From positions 434,001 to 498,000 of the forward strand of contig CAWJBD010000001.1 in NCBI GenBank assembly GCA_963841045.1: a DNA stretch of 64,000 bases, written 5' to 3'. A model generated the notes under the pieces. The model was not told the origin of the DNA. It saw only the letters and a program-made list of their open reading frames with translations, and did not search any database. This DNA comes from Aalborgiella sp963841045. GTDB taxonomy: Bacteria; Pseudomonadota; Gammaproteobacteria; Burkholderiales; Burkholderiaceae_C. The position numbers and the translations under genes are program-made. Positions 56,130 through 63,888 of the stretch are shown here, one piece after another; within the stretch, counting starts at the first letter, position 1; every line of letters begins with the position of its first letter.

Positions 56130-56735
56130 ATGCCAAGCATGAGCACAAACCGCAGCGCCGAAATCACGCGCAACACCAACGAAACGCAAATCACTGTCCA
56201 CGTCAATTTGGATGGCACTGGCGTGGCAAAGCTGAATACAGGCATTGGATTTTTTGACCACATGCTGGATCAAATCGCACGCCATGGTTTGATTGACTTG
56301 CAAATTCAAGCGGTGGGCGACTTGCACATTGATGGTCACCACACGGTGGAAGATGTGGGCATTGCCTTGGGGCAAGCCGTGCACAAAGCAGTGGGCGACA
56401 AAAAAGGCATTCGCCGCTACGGTCATGCCTATGTGCCATTGGACGAAGCACTGAGCCGCGTGGTGGTCGATTTTTCAGGTCGCCCAGGTTTGGAAATGCA
56501 CGTGCCATTTAAAAGCGGCATGATTGGCGCATTTGACAGCCAGCTGGCTTTTGAATTTTTTCAAGGCTTTGTGAACCACGCTTTTGTGACCTTGCACATC
56601 GACAATTTGCGCGGCGAAAACGCGCACCACCAAGCTGAAACGGTGTTCAAAGCCTTTGCCCGTGCCTTGCGTATGGCGCTGGAGCTGGATCCTCGCAGCG
56701 CCGGCGTGATTCCCTCAACCAAGGGTAGTTTATAG
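56130..56735 (+). CDS. hisB: Imidazoleglycerol-phosphate dehydratase
   Basis: Removes water from imidazole glycerol phosphate in histidine synthesis; monofunctional, 201 residues. Manganese-binding His clusters are in GIGFFDHMLDQIARHGLIDL, DLHIDGHHTVEDVGIALGQA and GENAHHQAETVFKAFARAL. The end, GVIPSTKGSL, is conserved. Starts one base after the preceding stop; a second Met at 56139 is possible. A dispersed hairpin element lies between this gene and hisH. Confidence 0.96.
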   Translation: MPSMSTNRSAEITRNTNETQITVHVNLDGTGVAKLNTGIGFFDHMLDQIARHGLIDLQIQAVGDLHIDGHHTVEDVGIALGQAVHKAVGDKKGIRRYGHAYVPLDEALSRVVVDFSGRPGLEMHVPFKSGMIGAFDSQLAFEFFQGFVNHAFVTLHIDNLRGENAHHQAETVFKAFARALRMALELDPRSAGVIPSTKGSL

Positions 56736-56740
56736 ACAAA

Positions 56741-56792
56741 ATATGGCTGTAGCCGGCGTATTTATTGCCTAGTTTGCTATTATATTTATAGC
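56741..56792 (-). repeat. Dispersed hairpin element, copy 6
   Basis: ATATGGCTGTAGCCGGCGTA (56741-56760), then TTTATTGCCTAGTTT and the hairpin GCTATTATATTTATAGC (56776-56792). It begins five bases after the hisB stop and ends 26 bases before hisH, so it sits inside the his operon and may set the relative level of the two messages. Confidence 0.92.
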
Positions 56793-56818
56793 ATGCAGCC
56801 TGCTTTACAAATCAACTC

Positions 56819-57502
56819 ATGACCAACAAAACAGTCGCCGTGGTGGATTATGGTATGGGCAATTTGCGCTCAGTGACGCAGGCGGTGCATGCGGTGGCCG
56901 GTGATGCAGGCGGCACCGGTTTTGAAGTGATTTGGGCGAAAACACCGCAAGAGGTGATGGCTGCTGAGCGTGTTGTGTTACCTGGACAGGGCGGTATGCG
57001 CGATTGCATGCGCGAATTGCACGACTCAGGAATGTTGTCCGCGGTGCTGCATGCTGCCAAACACAAACCGCTGATGGGCGTGTGCGTGGGCATGCAAATG
57101 TTGTTAGACCACAGCGAAGAATTGAATACCCCGTGTTTGGGCTTGATTCATGGCGAGGTGGTGAAGTTTGACATCGCTGGACAGATTGCACCCGATGGCA
57201 GTCGTTACAAAGTGCCGCAAATGGGCTGGAACCAAGTGTCGATTACCGACCATGCGGGGCAATATTTAAACAAGCGCCACCCCGTTTGGGGCGATGTGCC
57301 AGACAATAGTTATTTCTATTTTGTGCACAGTTACTACGCCAAACCGTCAGAAAATAGCCACAGTGTGGGCGAAACAGATTACGGAAAACGCTTTACATCT
57401 GCCATTGCGCGGGATAATATTTTTGCAACACAATTTCACCCTGAAAAAAGCGCGACACAAGGATTGGCTCTTTACCGAAATTTTCTACATTGGAACCCCT
57501 GA
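56819..57502 (+). CDS. hisH: Imidazole glycerol phosphate synthase, glutaminase subunit
   Basis: Glutaminase partner of HisF; supplies ammonia for imidazole formation. The 227-residue protein has the oxyanion and nucleophile region LMGVCVGMQMLLDHSEE (Cys), and the His/Glu pair in FATQFHPEKSATQGL. N-terminal VVDYGMGNLRSVTQAV is typical. A little longer than many HisH. Its partner hisF is further on, beyond the AT-rich island. Confidence 0.96.
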   Translation: MTNKTVAVVDYGMGNLRSVTQAVHAVAGDAGGTGFEVIWAKTPQEVMAAERVVLPGQGGMRDCMRELHDSGMLSAVLHAAKHKPLMGVCVGMQMLLDHSEELNTPCLGLIHGEVVKFDIAGQIAPDGSRYKVPQMGWNQVSITDHAGQYLNKRHPVWGDVPDNSYFYFVHSYYAKPSENSHSVGETDYGKRFTSAIARDNIFATQFHPEKSATQGLALYRNFLHWNP

Positions 57503-57630
57503 GTTCAAACACAAAGTAGCCTTGGCGCACCATTTGCATCTATCACTTAGCACGCATCATTTCAAATTCTGAGTTTTTCCCTACGTTTTCTTTTCTCATC
57601 AACCCCAACTAATCATCATTTTTTTGCATC

Positions 57631-58371
57631 ATGTTGCTCATACCTGCGATTGATTTAAAAGACGGTCACTGTGTTCGCCTCAAGCAGGGCGATATGGACC
57701 AATCCACCACTTTTGGCGAAGACCCCACCGTCATGGCACGCAGCTGGGTGGACAAAGGCGCGCGGCGATTGCATTTGGTCGATTTGAACGGCGCTTTTGC
57801 TGGCAAACCCAAAAACGAAATGGCCATTCGAAAAATATTGAAAGAAGTGGGCAGCGAAGTGGATGTGCAATTGGGTGGCGGCATTCGTGATTTGGACACC
57901 ATCGAGCGATATTTAGACGCCGGCCTGCGCTACGTCATCATTGGCACTGCAGCGGTCAAAAACCCCGGTTTTCTGCAAGATGCCTGCACCGCATTTGGCG
58001 GTCACATCATCGTTGGACTAGATGCCAAAGACGGCAAAGTTGCCACCGACGGTTGGAGCAAGCTTTCTGGTCACGATGTAATCGACTTGTCCAAAAAATT
58101 TCAAGACTACGGCGTTGAATCCATCATCTACACTGACATTGGCCGCGATGGCATGCTCACCGGCATCAACATAGAAGCCACCGTGCGTTTGGCGCAAGCG
58201 CTCACCATTCCCGTTATCGCTTCTGGCGGCTTGTCTAACATGGCAGATATCGAGGCTTTGTGCGATGTGGAAGACGAAGGTGTGGAAGGCGTGATTTGTG
58301 GTCGTTCCATCTACAGTGGCGATCTGGACTTTGAAGCTGCGCAGGCGCGGGCTGATGAACTGAATGGGTGA
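57631..58371 (+). CDS. hisA: ProFAR isomerase
   Basis: Beta/alpha-barrel isomerase of 246 residues that converts ProFAR to PRFAR. LLIPAIDLKDGHCVRLKQGD holds the catalytic Asp, followed by VQLGGGIRDLDTIE, GLDAKDGKVATDGW and the second catalytic Asp in YTDIGRDGMLTGIN; phosphate loops lie in IASGGLSNM and GVICGRSIYSGDL. The 128-base gap before it holds no feature I can support. hisF would normally follow directly, but the next gene is the STAS-ATPase on the other strand. Confidence 0.96.
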   Translation: MLLIPAIDLKDGHCVRLKQGDMDQSTTFGEDPTVMARSWVDKGARRLHLVDLNGAFAGKPKNEMAIRKILKEVGSEVDVQLGGGIRDLDTIERYLDAGLRYVIIGTAAVKNPGFLQDACTAFGGHIIVGLDAKDGKVATDGWSKLSGHDVIDLSKKFQDYGVESIIYTDIGRDGMLTGINIEATVRLAQALTIPVIASGGLSNMADIEALCDVEDEGVEGVICGRSIYSGDLDFEAAQARADELNG

Positions 58372-58521
58372 ACGATCAATTTCAGATTTATGTATTTCTG
58401 ATAGTAGCTGGAGCATACAAAATAATTAATACATTTTTGAAGCAACTGAAACACAAAATATGTCTGAAGTTTTTTATTTAAATTGGTTTATGGAATATAA
58501 AAATCAAATTTTTAGAATGTA

Positions 58522-59832
58522 TTAATCAGAGTTTTCATCTAATATGTAATCTATTGTTTCCCGTATCTCAGGTATAGCATTAATAATACTTATTCTTTTG
58601 TAAGCTTTCATTCCTAATCGTTTAATAGGCGTAGCCAACAACGCGCTCAGGAAGCTATGTGGTGCACTTTTGACATGCTCAAAATCAATAACTATCTTCT
58701 TTCCTAACGTTACTTCAAGTAGAATTTTTTCATCTCGAATTTTGATAGCAGCTTGCTTATCTTCTGCATAAGGTCCAAAATAATTATCTATACTCAAATA
58801 GTATTTTTCATCATTATCGCGATCAGTTCCTTTATTTAATTCTGATGTGGCTGCGTCTCTAAACTCTTGCATCATTGCATGGAATGCAAAATCCACTCCA
58901 ATTTCTAACTTGATTGAAACCAAAACAATAGTACCTGGCCAAGGTGATCTCATTTCGTGACCAGTAACATCTCTAGGTGATATATGCAGCACTCCATTAC
59001 CAGAGATAATATGCATGTCAGCTTTTAATCTTTTAATAATATTGGTAGAAATATATAAACCTACACCTGCATTATTCTTTGACATGTAGGGATCAGAATT
59101 TCCAAAGGTGCCAGATACTTGTGGCTTTATTGCCATTTTTATTGCATCTAGATCAGTCTCTATGCCTTTATATGTCTGTGATAAGTGATTTTTAATACCA
59201 ATCCCTGTATCAGCAATAATGAAATGAATTTCATTATTAGTTTGATACCATGTAAATTGTATAAGCGATGGTGTAACTAATTGAACGCCACGGTATTGAA
59301 AATAAGACTTACCATGTTCCATGGTGTTGTACAAAAGCTCAGATATTACATGTCTGAGTGTACTTTGATATTCAACATTAAAATCTTTAGTGTAATCTTC
59401 TGCTGTACTGATTGCTTTTTTAAAGTCTTTTGAATTTCTAACTGCAAGTAGAGGTTTAAAGTCATTATGCCGGAAATTACTTTTTTCATCCGTTGACACA
59501 TGAAACAATCCAGATGCACCCATTCTTCTCCATATATTCGATGCGCCCTTTTCACTTAATTCAAATGATATTCTACAACCTTGAAATTTTAATCTCCAGC
59601 AATAAAGAACAACCAACGATAACGCTTGATAGTTTGCTGTTGTGCATTCTTTAAAATCGATTACGATTTGCTTATTAGTTATAGTCCAATCAAAATAATT
59701 TACAATTTCATCAAATATATAAACACCATGATTTCTGAAAATAAAATGATTTGGAATTTTCAAAACTATAGCACTACTACCCACAGGCAAATCTTTTCTC
59801 ACTAAATTAAGTGAATCCTTCCAATCATTCAT
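58522..59832 (-). CDS. STAS / GHKL-ATPase / DUF4325 three-domain protein
   Basis: Cytoplasmic protein of 436 residues, with three visible parts. Residues about 55-92 (KQIVIDFKECTTANYQALSL) look like a STAS domain of anti-sigma-antagonist type. Residues 157-305 are a GHKL ATPase: N-box Glu165/Asn169 in VISELLYNTMEHG, G1 box IADTGIGI (Asp208), G2 box NNAGVGLYIS (Gly256). Residues about 345-432 (NYFGPYAEDKQAAIKIRDE, VIDFEHVKSAPHSFLSALLA) match DUF4325, a STAS-like domain. Having kinase-like and antagonist-like parts in one chain suggests a self-contained switch; this is inference. The gene is markedly AT-rich and sits in an island between hisA and hisF. Confidence 0.85.
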   Translation of the reverse strand: MNDWKDSLNLVRKDLPVGSSAIVLKIPNHFIFRNHGVYIFDEIVNYFDWTITNKQIVIDFKECTTANYQALSLVVLYCWRLKFQGCRISFELSEKGASNIWRRMGASGLFHVSTDEKSNFRHNDFKPLLAVRNSKDFKKAISTAEDYTKDFNVEYQSTLRHVISELLYNTMEHGKSYFQYRGVQLVTPSLIQFTWYQTNNEIHFIIADTGIGIKNHLSQTYKGIETDLDAIKMAIKPQVSGTFGNSDPYMSKNNAGVGLYISTNIIKRLKADMHIISGNGVLHISPRDVTGHEMRSPWPGTIVLVSIKLEIGVDFAFHAMMQEFRDAATSELNKGTDRDNDEKYYLSIDNYFGPYAEDKQAAIKIRDEKILLEVTLGKKIVIDFEHVKSAPHSFLSALLATPIKRLGMKAYKRISIINAIPEIRETIDYILDENSD

Positions 59833-59839
59833 ATCTATA

Positions 59840-60022
59840 TTATTTCTTGTTTAGATTAACGAAAGCATACCGTAAAAATTGCAACACATTCTCGAGACTG
59901 CGGATAATCTGGTCATCTGAATCTTCTATGAATCCCATGTTTATTGGCCTGGAGGCTGGTGTCCAGGTTAATACTAAGGCATAACATTTTGGCGAGCACT
60001 GAATACCAATTTTGTTATCCAT
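59840..60022 (-). CDS. Small protein upstream of the STAS-ATPase, unknown
   Basis: Open frame of 60 residues ending seven bases before the STAS-ATPase ATG. It starts MDNKIGIQCSPKCYALVLTW and has an acidic, then helical end: FIEDSDDQIIRSLENVLQFL. I do not recognise it. An in-frame stop lies a short way upstream, so it cannot be longer with this start. The candidate ribosome site (AAGGGA) is too close to the ATG, so translation is uncertain. If real, close spacing suggests coupling to, and possibly binding by, the larger protein. Confidence 0.5.
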   Translation of the reverse strand: MDNKIGIQCSPKCYALVLTWTPASRPINMGFIEDSDDQIIRSLENVLQFLRYAFVNLNKK

Positions 60023-60122
60023 TCCCTTACTTAATCAAGTTGGAGAGCAGCGAAGCTACCTGCACTATAGCCTAAGCAAGGCGAGAAATTATCTGTCTTA
60101 TTGTTAATTTTTAGCTAAAAAT

Positions 60123-60168
60123 GCTACGTATATCGTAGCAGCTTAGGCAATAAATACGCTGGCTAGAG
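60123..60168 (+). repeat. Dispersed hairpin element, copy 7
   Basis: GCTACGTATATCGTAGC (60123-60139), then AGCTTAGGCAATAAATACGC and TGGCTAGAG to 60168. Compared with other copies the arms GCTAT/ATAGC have become GCTACG/CGTAGC, with changes on both sides that keep six base pairs. Its end supplies the stop of the AbrB-type remnant on the minus strand. The gap around it (60023-60162) holds no other feature I can support. Confidence 0.9.
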
Positions 60169-60441
60169 TATCATTTTTACCTTTATTTGTGTGATTTCCG
60201 CAATATCTACCCAAGCGCGGTCAGCAATGACGATGCAGTCGTGCATGAGTTGGGTGAGCGCATTCAAATGTTTATCGAAATAAGCGCGTAAATTGGCGTA
60301 GTGTTGCGCCTATGGTGTCTATACCAAACTGCCGTCTTTGATTTCGGCGAAAATCTTACCTTTGGGATAGAAATCAAGTTGTTCACTCAGTGCGGCAGGT
60401 ATCAAAACTCGACCGTTTTCTGACATCATTATTGTGGCCAT
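60163..60441 (-). pseudogene. Remnant AbrB/SpoVT-type antitoxin-like gene
   Basis: On the minus strand, a single frame from an ATG at 60441 encodes MMSENGRVLIPAALSEQLDF, then KGKIFAEIKDGSLV, the swapped-hairpin AbrB DNA-binding pattern typical of VapB-type antitoxins. Two TAG stops follow three codons apart (60319-60321 and 60310-60312). The same frame then stays open for another 48 codons with normal-looking sequence (HYANLRAYFDKHLNALTQLM) to a stop inside repeat copy 7. So it is a once longer gene, now cut short. No toxin gene lies beside it. The first 40 codons could still be made. Confidence 0.7.
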
Positions 60442-60547
60442 AGTTTTACTATTGTTGATTACTCTGTTTTTTTATAAGCTTCGATTTTCATTTGAGTAAA
60501 TCTGTTTTAATTTATAAAAATGTCAATTTTTAAAAAAAAGTCAAACC

Positions 60548-61345
60548 ATGCTCGCTAAACGAATCATCCCTTGCCTAGACGTCACCGGTGGTCGCGTTGT
60601 CAAAGGCGTCAACTTCCTAGAGTTGCGCGATGCGGGAGACCCCGTCGAAATTGCAGCACGGTACAACGAGCAAGGTGCGGATGAGCTGACATTCTTAGAC
60701 ATCACCGCCACCAGCGATGCGCGGGACATGATTTTGCACATCATCGAAGCTGTAGCTTCGCAGGTGTTTATTCCGTTGACTGTGGGTGGCGGCGTACGCA
60801 CCGTGGACGATGTACGTCGTTTGTTGAACGCGGGCGCGGACAAAACCAGTTTCAATTCAGCCGCCATTGCCAATCCAGATGTGATTGCCGATGCCTCGGC
60901 CAAATACGGTGCACAGTGCATTGTGGTGGCGATTGACGCCAAGCGGCGCACGGCTGAAGATGCCAAACGCTTGGTCAACGGCAAAGTTATCGGCGCTGGC
61001 TGGGATGTCTACAGCCACGGCGGCCGACAAAACACGGGGTTAGACGCTGTGACTTGGGCAAAAGCAATGGCCGAACGAGGCGCTGGCGAAATTTTGCTCA
61101 CCAGCATGGACAAAGACGGCACCAAATCAGGTTTTGATTTAGAACTCACACGCGCTGTCAGCGACTCTATCAGCATCCCCGTCATTGCTTCTGGGGGTGT
61201 GGGTAATTTGGATGATTTAGCCAACGGCATCATTCAAGGTGGCGCAGACGCAGTTCTGGCCGCCAGCATTTTTCACTATGGTGAATACACGGTCGCGCAA
61301 GCCAAACAGCGCATGGCAGAGCGGGGAATATCTGTTCGGCTTTGA
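60548..61345 (+). CDS. hisF: Imidazole glycerol phosphate synthase, cyclase subunit
   Basis: Barrel enzyme of 265 residues that joins PRFAR with ammonia from HisH. MLAKRIIPCLDVTGGRVVKG has the catalytic Asp; DITATSDARDM, LTVGGGVRTVDDVR, VVAIDAKRR, and LTSMDKDGTKSGFDLELTR (second catalytic Asp) follow. The slightly longer loop after AIDAKRR (TAEDAKRLVNGKVI) is common in Burkholderiales. Separated from hisA by the 2.1-kb island; its upstream 106 bases are AT-rich and may carry a new promoter. Confidence 0.96.
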   Translation: MLAKRIIPCLDVTGGRVVKGVNFLELRDAGDPVEIAARYNEQGADELTFLDITATSDARDMILHIIEAVASQVFIPLTVGGGVRTVDDVRRLLNAGADKTSFNSAAIANPDVIADASAKYGAQCIVVAIDAKRRTAEDAKRLVNGKVIGAGWDVYSHGGRQNTGLDAVTWAKAMAERGAGEILLTSMDKDGTKSGFDLELTRAVSDSISIPVIASGGVGNLDDLANGIIQGGADAVLAASIFHYGEYTVAQAKQRMAERGISVRL

Positions 61346-61362
61346 TTGTCTACAATCTAAGC

Positions 61363-61764
61363 ATGCAACAATCTCAAAATTGGTTAGATGAAGTCAAGTG
61401 GGACGCCCAAGGCTTGATACCTGTTATCGCACAGGAACTGGGCAGCAACGACGTGCTGATGTTTGCTTGGATGAACCGCGAAGCCCTGCAAAAGACGGCT
61501 GAATTGGGACGGGCTGTTTATTTCAGCAGGTCGCGCAACAAATTGTGGTTCAAAGGTGAAGAATCTGGCCATGTACAGACGGTGCATGAATTGCGCATGG
61601 ATTGTGACAACGATGTGTTGCTACTGAAAGTGACGCAAGAAGGACACCAACCTGGGATTGCATGCCACACAGGCAGACACAGCTGTTTTTTCAGTCTTTA
61701 CAAAGATGGTGCGTGGATAATTACAGAACCGGTCTTGAAAGATCCCCAAACCATCTATAAGTAA
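61363..61764 (+). CDS. hisI: Phosphoribosyl-AMP cyclohydrolase
   Basis: Zinc enzyme of 133 residues opening the adenine ring of PR-AMP. VLMFAWMNREALQKT, WFKGEESGHVQTVHELRMDC with metal-binding Asp/Cys, and PGIACHTGRHSCFF with paired Cys/His are the family motifs. The ATG at 61363 begins the conserved WLDEVKWDAQGLIPV; an earlier in-frame start overlaps hisF. Monofunctional, with HisE as a separate gene next. Confidence 0.95.
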   Translation: MQQSQNWLDEVKWDAQGLIPVIAQELGSNDVLMFAWMNREALQKTAELGRAVYFSRSRNKLWFKGEESGHVQTVHELRMDCDNDVLLLKVTQEGHQPGIACHTGRHSCFFSLYKDGAWIITEPVLKDPQTIYK

Positions 61765-61810
61765 GCCATCTACAAATAACGGCAAGCAATTTACCATTTA
61801 CCTTCAATTT

Positions 61811-62197
61811 ATGACATCCAACGACTCCCTCAATCAACTCGGGCGCATGCTTGAATCGCGCAAGGGTGGCGACCCTGAAAGCAGCTATACCGCTCGTTTG
61901 CTGCACAAAGGGCCGGATGCGTTTTTGAAAAAAATTGGCGAAGAGGCTACCGAGCTTGTGATGGCGTGCAAAGATGCTGACCACGGTGGTCAAAGCGCTG
62001 ATTTAAAAGCCAAAATTGTGTATGAAACGGCAGATTTGTGGTTTCACAGCATGGTGGCGCTCACACATTACGGTTTGTCACCGCAAGATGTCATCGCAGA
62101 ACTGGACAAGCGCGTTGGTACCAGCGGTTTGGAAGAAAAAGCATCGCGCAAAGCTCAAATTCGCGAATTGACAGAGTCAAAAGGAATCAAGCCATGA
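61811..62197 (+). CDS. hisE: Phosphoribosyl-ATP pyrophosphatase
   Basis: A 128-residue MazG-like enzyme hydrolysing PR-ATP to PR-AMP. SYTARLLHKGPDAFLKKIGE, then EEATELVMACKD (Glu-rich metal site) and YETADLWFHSMVALTHYGLS are typical. The stop overlaps the next start (ATGA), which ties it to the membrane protein downstream. Confidence 0.95.
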   Translation: MTSNDSLNQLGRMLESRKGGDPESSYTARLLHKGPDAFLKKIGEEATELVMACKDADHGGQSADLKAKIVYETADLWFHSMVALTHYGLSPQDVIAELDKRVGTSGLEEKASRKAQIRELTESKGIKP

Positions 62198-62616
62198 ACG
62201 ATATCATAGATGTTGAAGCAAAACCCAAAGGTGAAAGCATGAACACGAATCTTGTAAATAATGAAAAAATTGAGTCTTTGAAAACCATTGGCTGGGTTAG
62301 CTATTTGCTGCATTTGATTGTGGCTGTTGCTGCTGTGGTGCCAGGAGCCAATGCCAGTATCGCCTTATTGGTGGTGGCGCTGGTAATTGATTTGGTCAAA
62401 AAAGGTGAAGCCGAAGGCAGTTGGTTAGAAAGCCACTTTTCTTGGCGCATACGTACAGTCATTTGGGCGGGTATTTTGTATGTGGTCACTATCCCGCTCT
62501 GGTTGCTTTTTGTGATTCCAGGCTGGATTGCATGGGGCATTATTTCAATTTGGTTCTTGTACCGCATTGTGCGTGGCATGGTGGCAATGAACAAAGACCA
62601 AGCCATTGGCGCTTAA
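62194..62616 (+). CDS. DUF4870-like membrane protein
   Basis: A 140-residue protein with three hydrophobic segments (about 35-50, 52-66 and 90-125): IGWVSYLLHLIVAVAAVVPG, ASIALLVVALVIDLVKKGEA, VIWAGILYVVTIPLWLLFVI. It resembles DUF4870-type proteins. The position between hisE and hinT is conserved in Burkholderiales, as I recall. Role unknown. Confidence 0.75.
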   Translation: MNDIIDVEAKPKGESMNTNLVNNEKIESLKTIGWVSYLLHLIVAVAAVVPGANASIALLVVALVIDLVKKGEAEGSWLESHFSWRIRTVIWAGILYVVTIPLWLLFVIPGWIAWGIISIWFLYRIVRGMVAMNKDQAIGA

Positions 62617-62634
62617 GGTTGAGGATGGGAACTG

Positions 62635-62994
62635 ATGTCACACGATCCAAATTGCCTGTTTTGCAAAATCATTGAAGGCAAAATTCCGTCTAAAAAAGTG
62701 TATGAAGATGAGCATGTATTTGCATTCCATGACATTAACCCATGGGCGCCTGTTCATTTTTTAATTATTCCCAAAAAACACATCACGTCTCTGGCGCAGG
62801 TGACCGAAGCGGACGCTGGATTGTTAGGTCACATGATGGTATTGGCCCCCAAACTGGCTCTGCAAGAAGGTTGCAGACCCTATCCTGAAGGGGGCTTTCG
62901 CATCGTTGCCAATACAGGGCTTGAAGGTGGTCAAGAGGTGCACCATATGCATTGGCATGTGATGGGCGGACCACGACCTTGGTTACGTGGTTAA
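62635..62994 (+). CDS. hinT: HIT family purine nucleoside phosphoramidase
   Basis: A 119-residue Hint-branch protein. NCLFCKIIEGKIPSKKVYED and NPWAPVHFLIIPKKHI lead to the histidine triad GQEVHHMHWHVMGG near the C-terminus. It hydrolyses adenosine phosphoramidates; the biological substrate is not settled. Confidence 0.94.
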   Translation: MSHDPNCLFCKIIEGKIPSKKVYEDEHVFAFHDINPWAPVHFLIIPKKHITSLAQVTEADAGLLGHMMVLAPKLALQEGCRPYPEGGFRIVANTGLEGGQEVHHMHWHVMGGPRPWLRG

Positions 62995-63055
62995 AATCAG
63001 GTGATTGATGGTGATAAACGCCATTTAACTTATTTACATTTTCAGGAGATACATC

Positions 63056-63289
63056 ATGGGTTCATTTTCTATTTGGCATTGGCTGATCGTTTTATTGATC
63101 GTGGTCATGGTGTTCGGTACCAAAAAACTGAAGAACATGGGTGGCGATTTAGGTAGTGCCGTTAAGGGCTTTAAAGATGGCATGAAAGACGGTGCAGCCA
63201 GCGTGGACGACAAGGCCGAAAAAGTCACCAACACTGCGGCAGATGCAGCCAAAACTACGATTGACGTTGAAGCCAAGCAAAAATCTTGA
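63056..63289 (+). CDS. tatA: Sec-independent (Tat) translocase subunit TatA
   Basis: A 77-residue protein with one N-terminal helix (WHWLIVLLIVVMVFGTKKL) and an amphipathic helix (MGGDLGSAVKGFKDGMKD), followed by a charged tail. Forms the pore-like oligomers of the Tat export system. AGGAGA precedes the ATG. First of tatABC, which would export the Tat-signal dienelactone hydrolase at 5900. Confidence 0.95.
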   Translation: MGSFSIWHWLIVLLIVVMVFGTKKLKNMGGDLGSAVKGFKDGMKDGAASVDDKAEKVTNTAADAAKTTIDVEAKQKS

Positions 63290-63343
63290 TTCCCAATGTG
63301 TGCTGTGACCACCGGCACACAAAACCCACACCAGTAGAACATC

Positions 63344-63835
63344 TTGATTGATTTAGGTATATCTAAAATCGCTTTGATTGGCGCTGTCGCATTGATTGTG
63401 ATTGGGCCAGAAAAATTGCCGCGTGTGGCACGCATGATTGGCACGATGATGGGCAAGGCACAGCGTTACATTGCTGATGTCAAAGCAGAAGTCAACAAAT
63501 CAATCGAACTGGATGAGCTTAAAAAGATGCAAGCGTCTATGCAAGATGCGGCCAAAGAAGTTGAAAGCAGCATTCAAAGCAATGTGACTGATTTTGAAAA
63601 AGATTGGAAAGAAGCCACTGGCGAAGCGGCATCATCAGGGCTCAGTGCTGAAACAGAAGCGGCTTTGATGAGCTATGACCACAACTACCCCAGCTACACT
63701 CACCCTAAAAAGAAATGGCGCGTAAAACAAGGTGCCACGCCCAACTGGTACAAAGCCCGAGCAGGAGTGCGCACCAAAGCCTTGTCAGGCGCGGCACGTG
63801 TTGCCAAATACCGCCCCGCAAAAATTTCAACTTAA
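63344..63835 (+). CDS. tatB: Sec-independent (Tat) translocase subunit TatB
   Basis: A 163-residue protein: IDLGISKIALIGAVALIVIG is the membrane helix, EKLPRVARMIGTMMGKAQRY the amphipathic helix, then a charged helical region and a basic tail. TatB with TatC recognises twin-arginine signals. The start is TTG at 63344, which opens the conserved IDLG start of the family; the next Met would drop the helix. Confidence 0.92.
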   Translation: MIDLGISKIALIGAVALIVIGPEKLPRVARMIGTMMGKAQRYIADVKAEVNKSIELDELKKMQASMQDAAKEVESSIQSNVTDFEKDWKEATGEAASSGLSAETEAALMSYDHNYPSYTHPKKKWRVKQGATPNWYKARAGVRTKALSGAARVAKYRPAKIST

Positions 63836-63888
63836 TCTGTTATTCACCATTCCCAGCGTAAGCGCTTGCTATAGTCAACTCTAACCCC

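Noticed and set aside
60310..60321. TAG readthrough or amber recoding in the AbrB-type frame
   Set aside because: RF1 (prfA) is present and other genes in the window use TAG as a stop, so two TAG codons are best read as stops.
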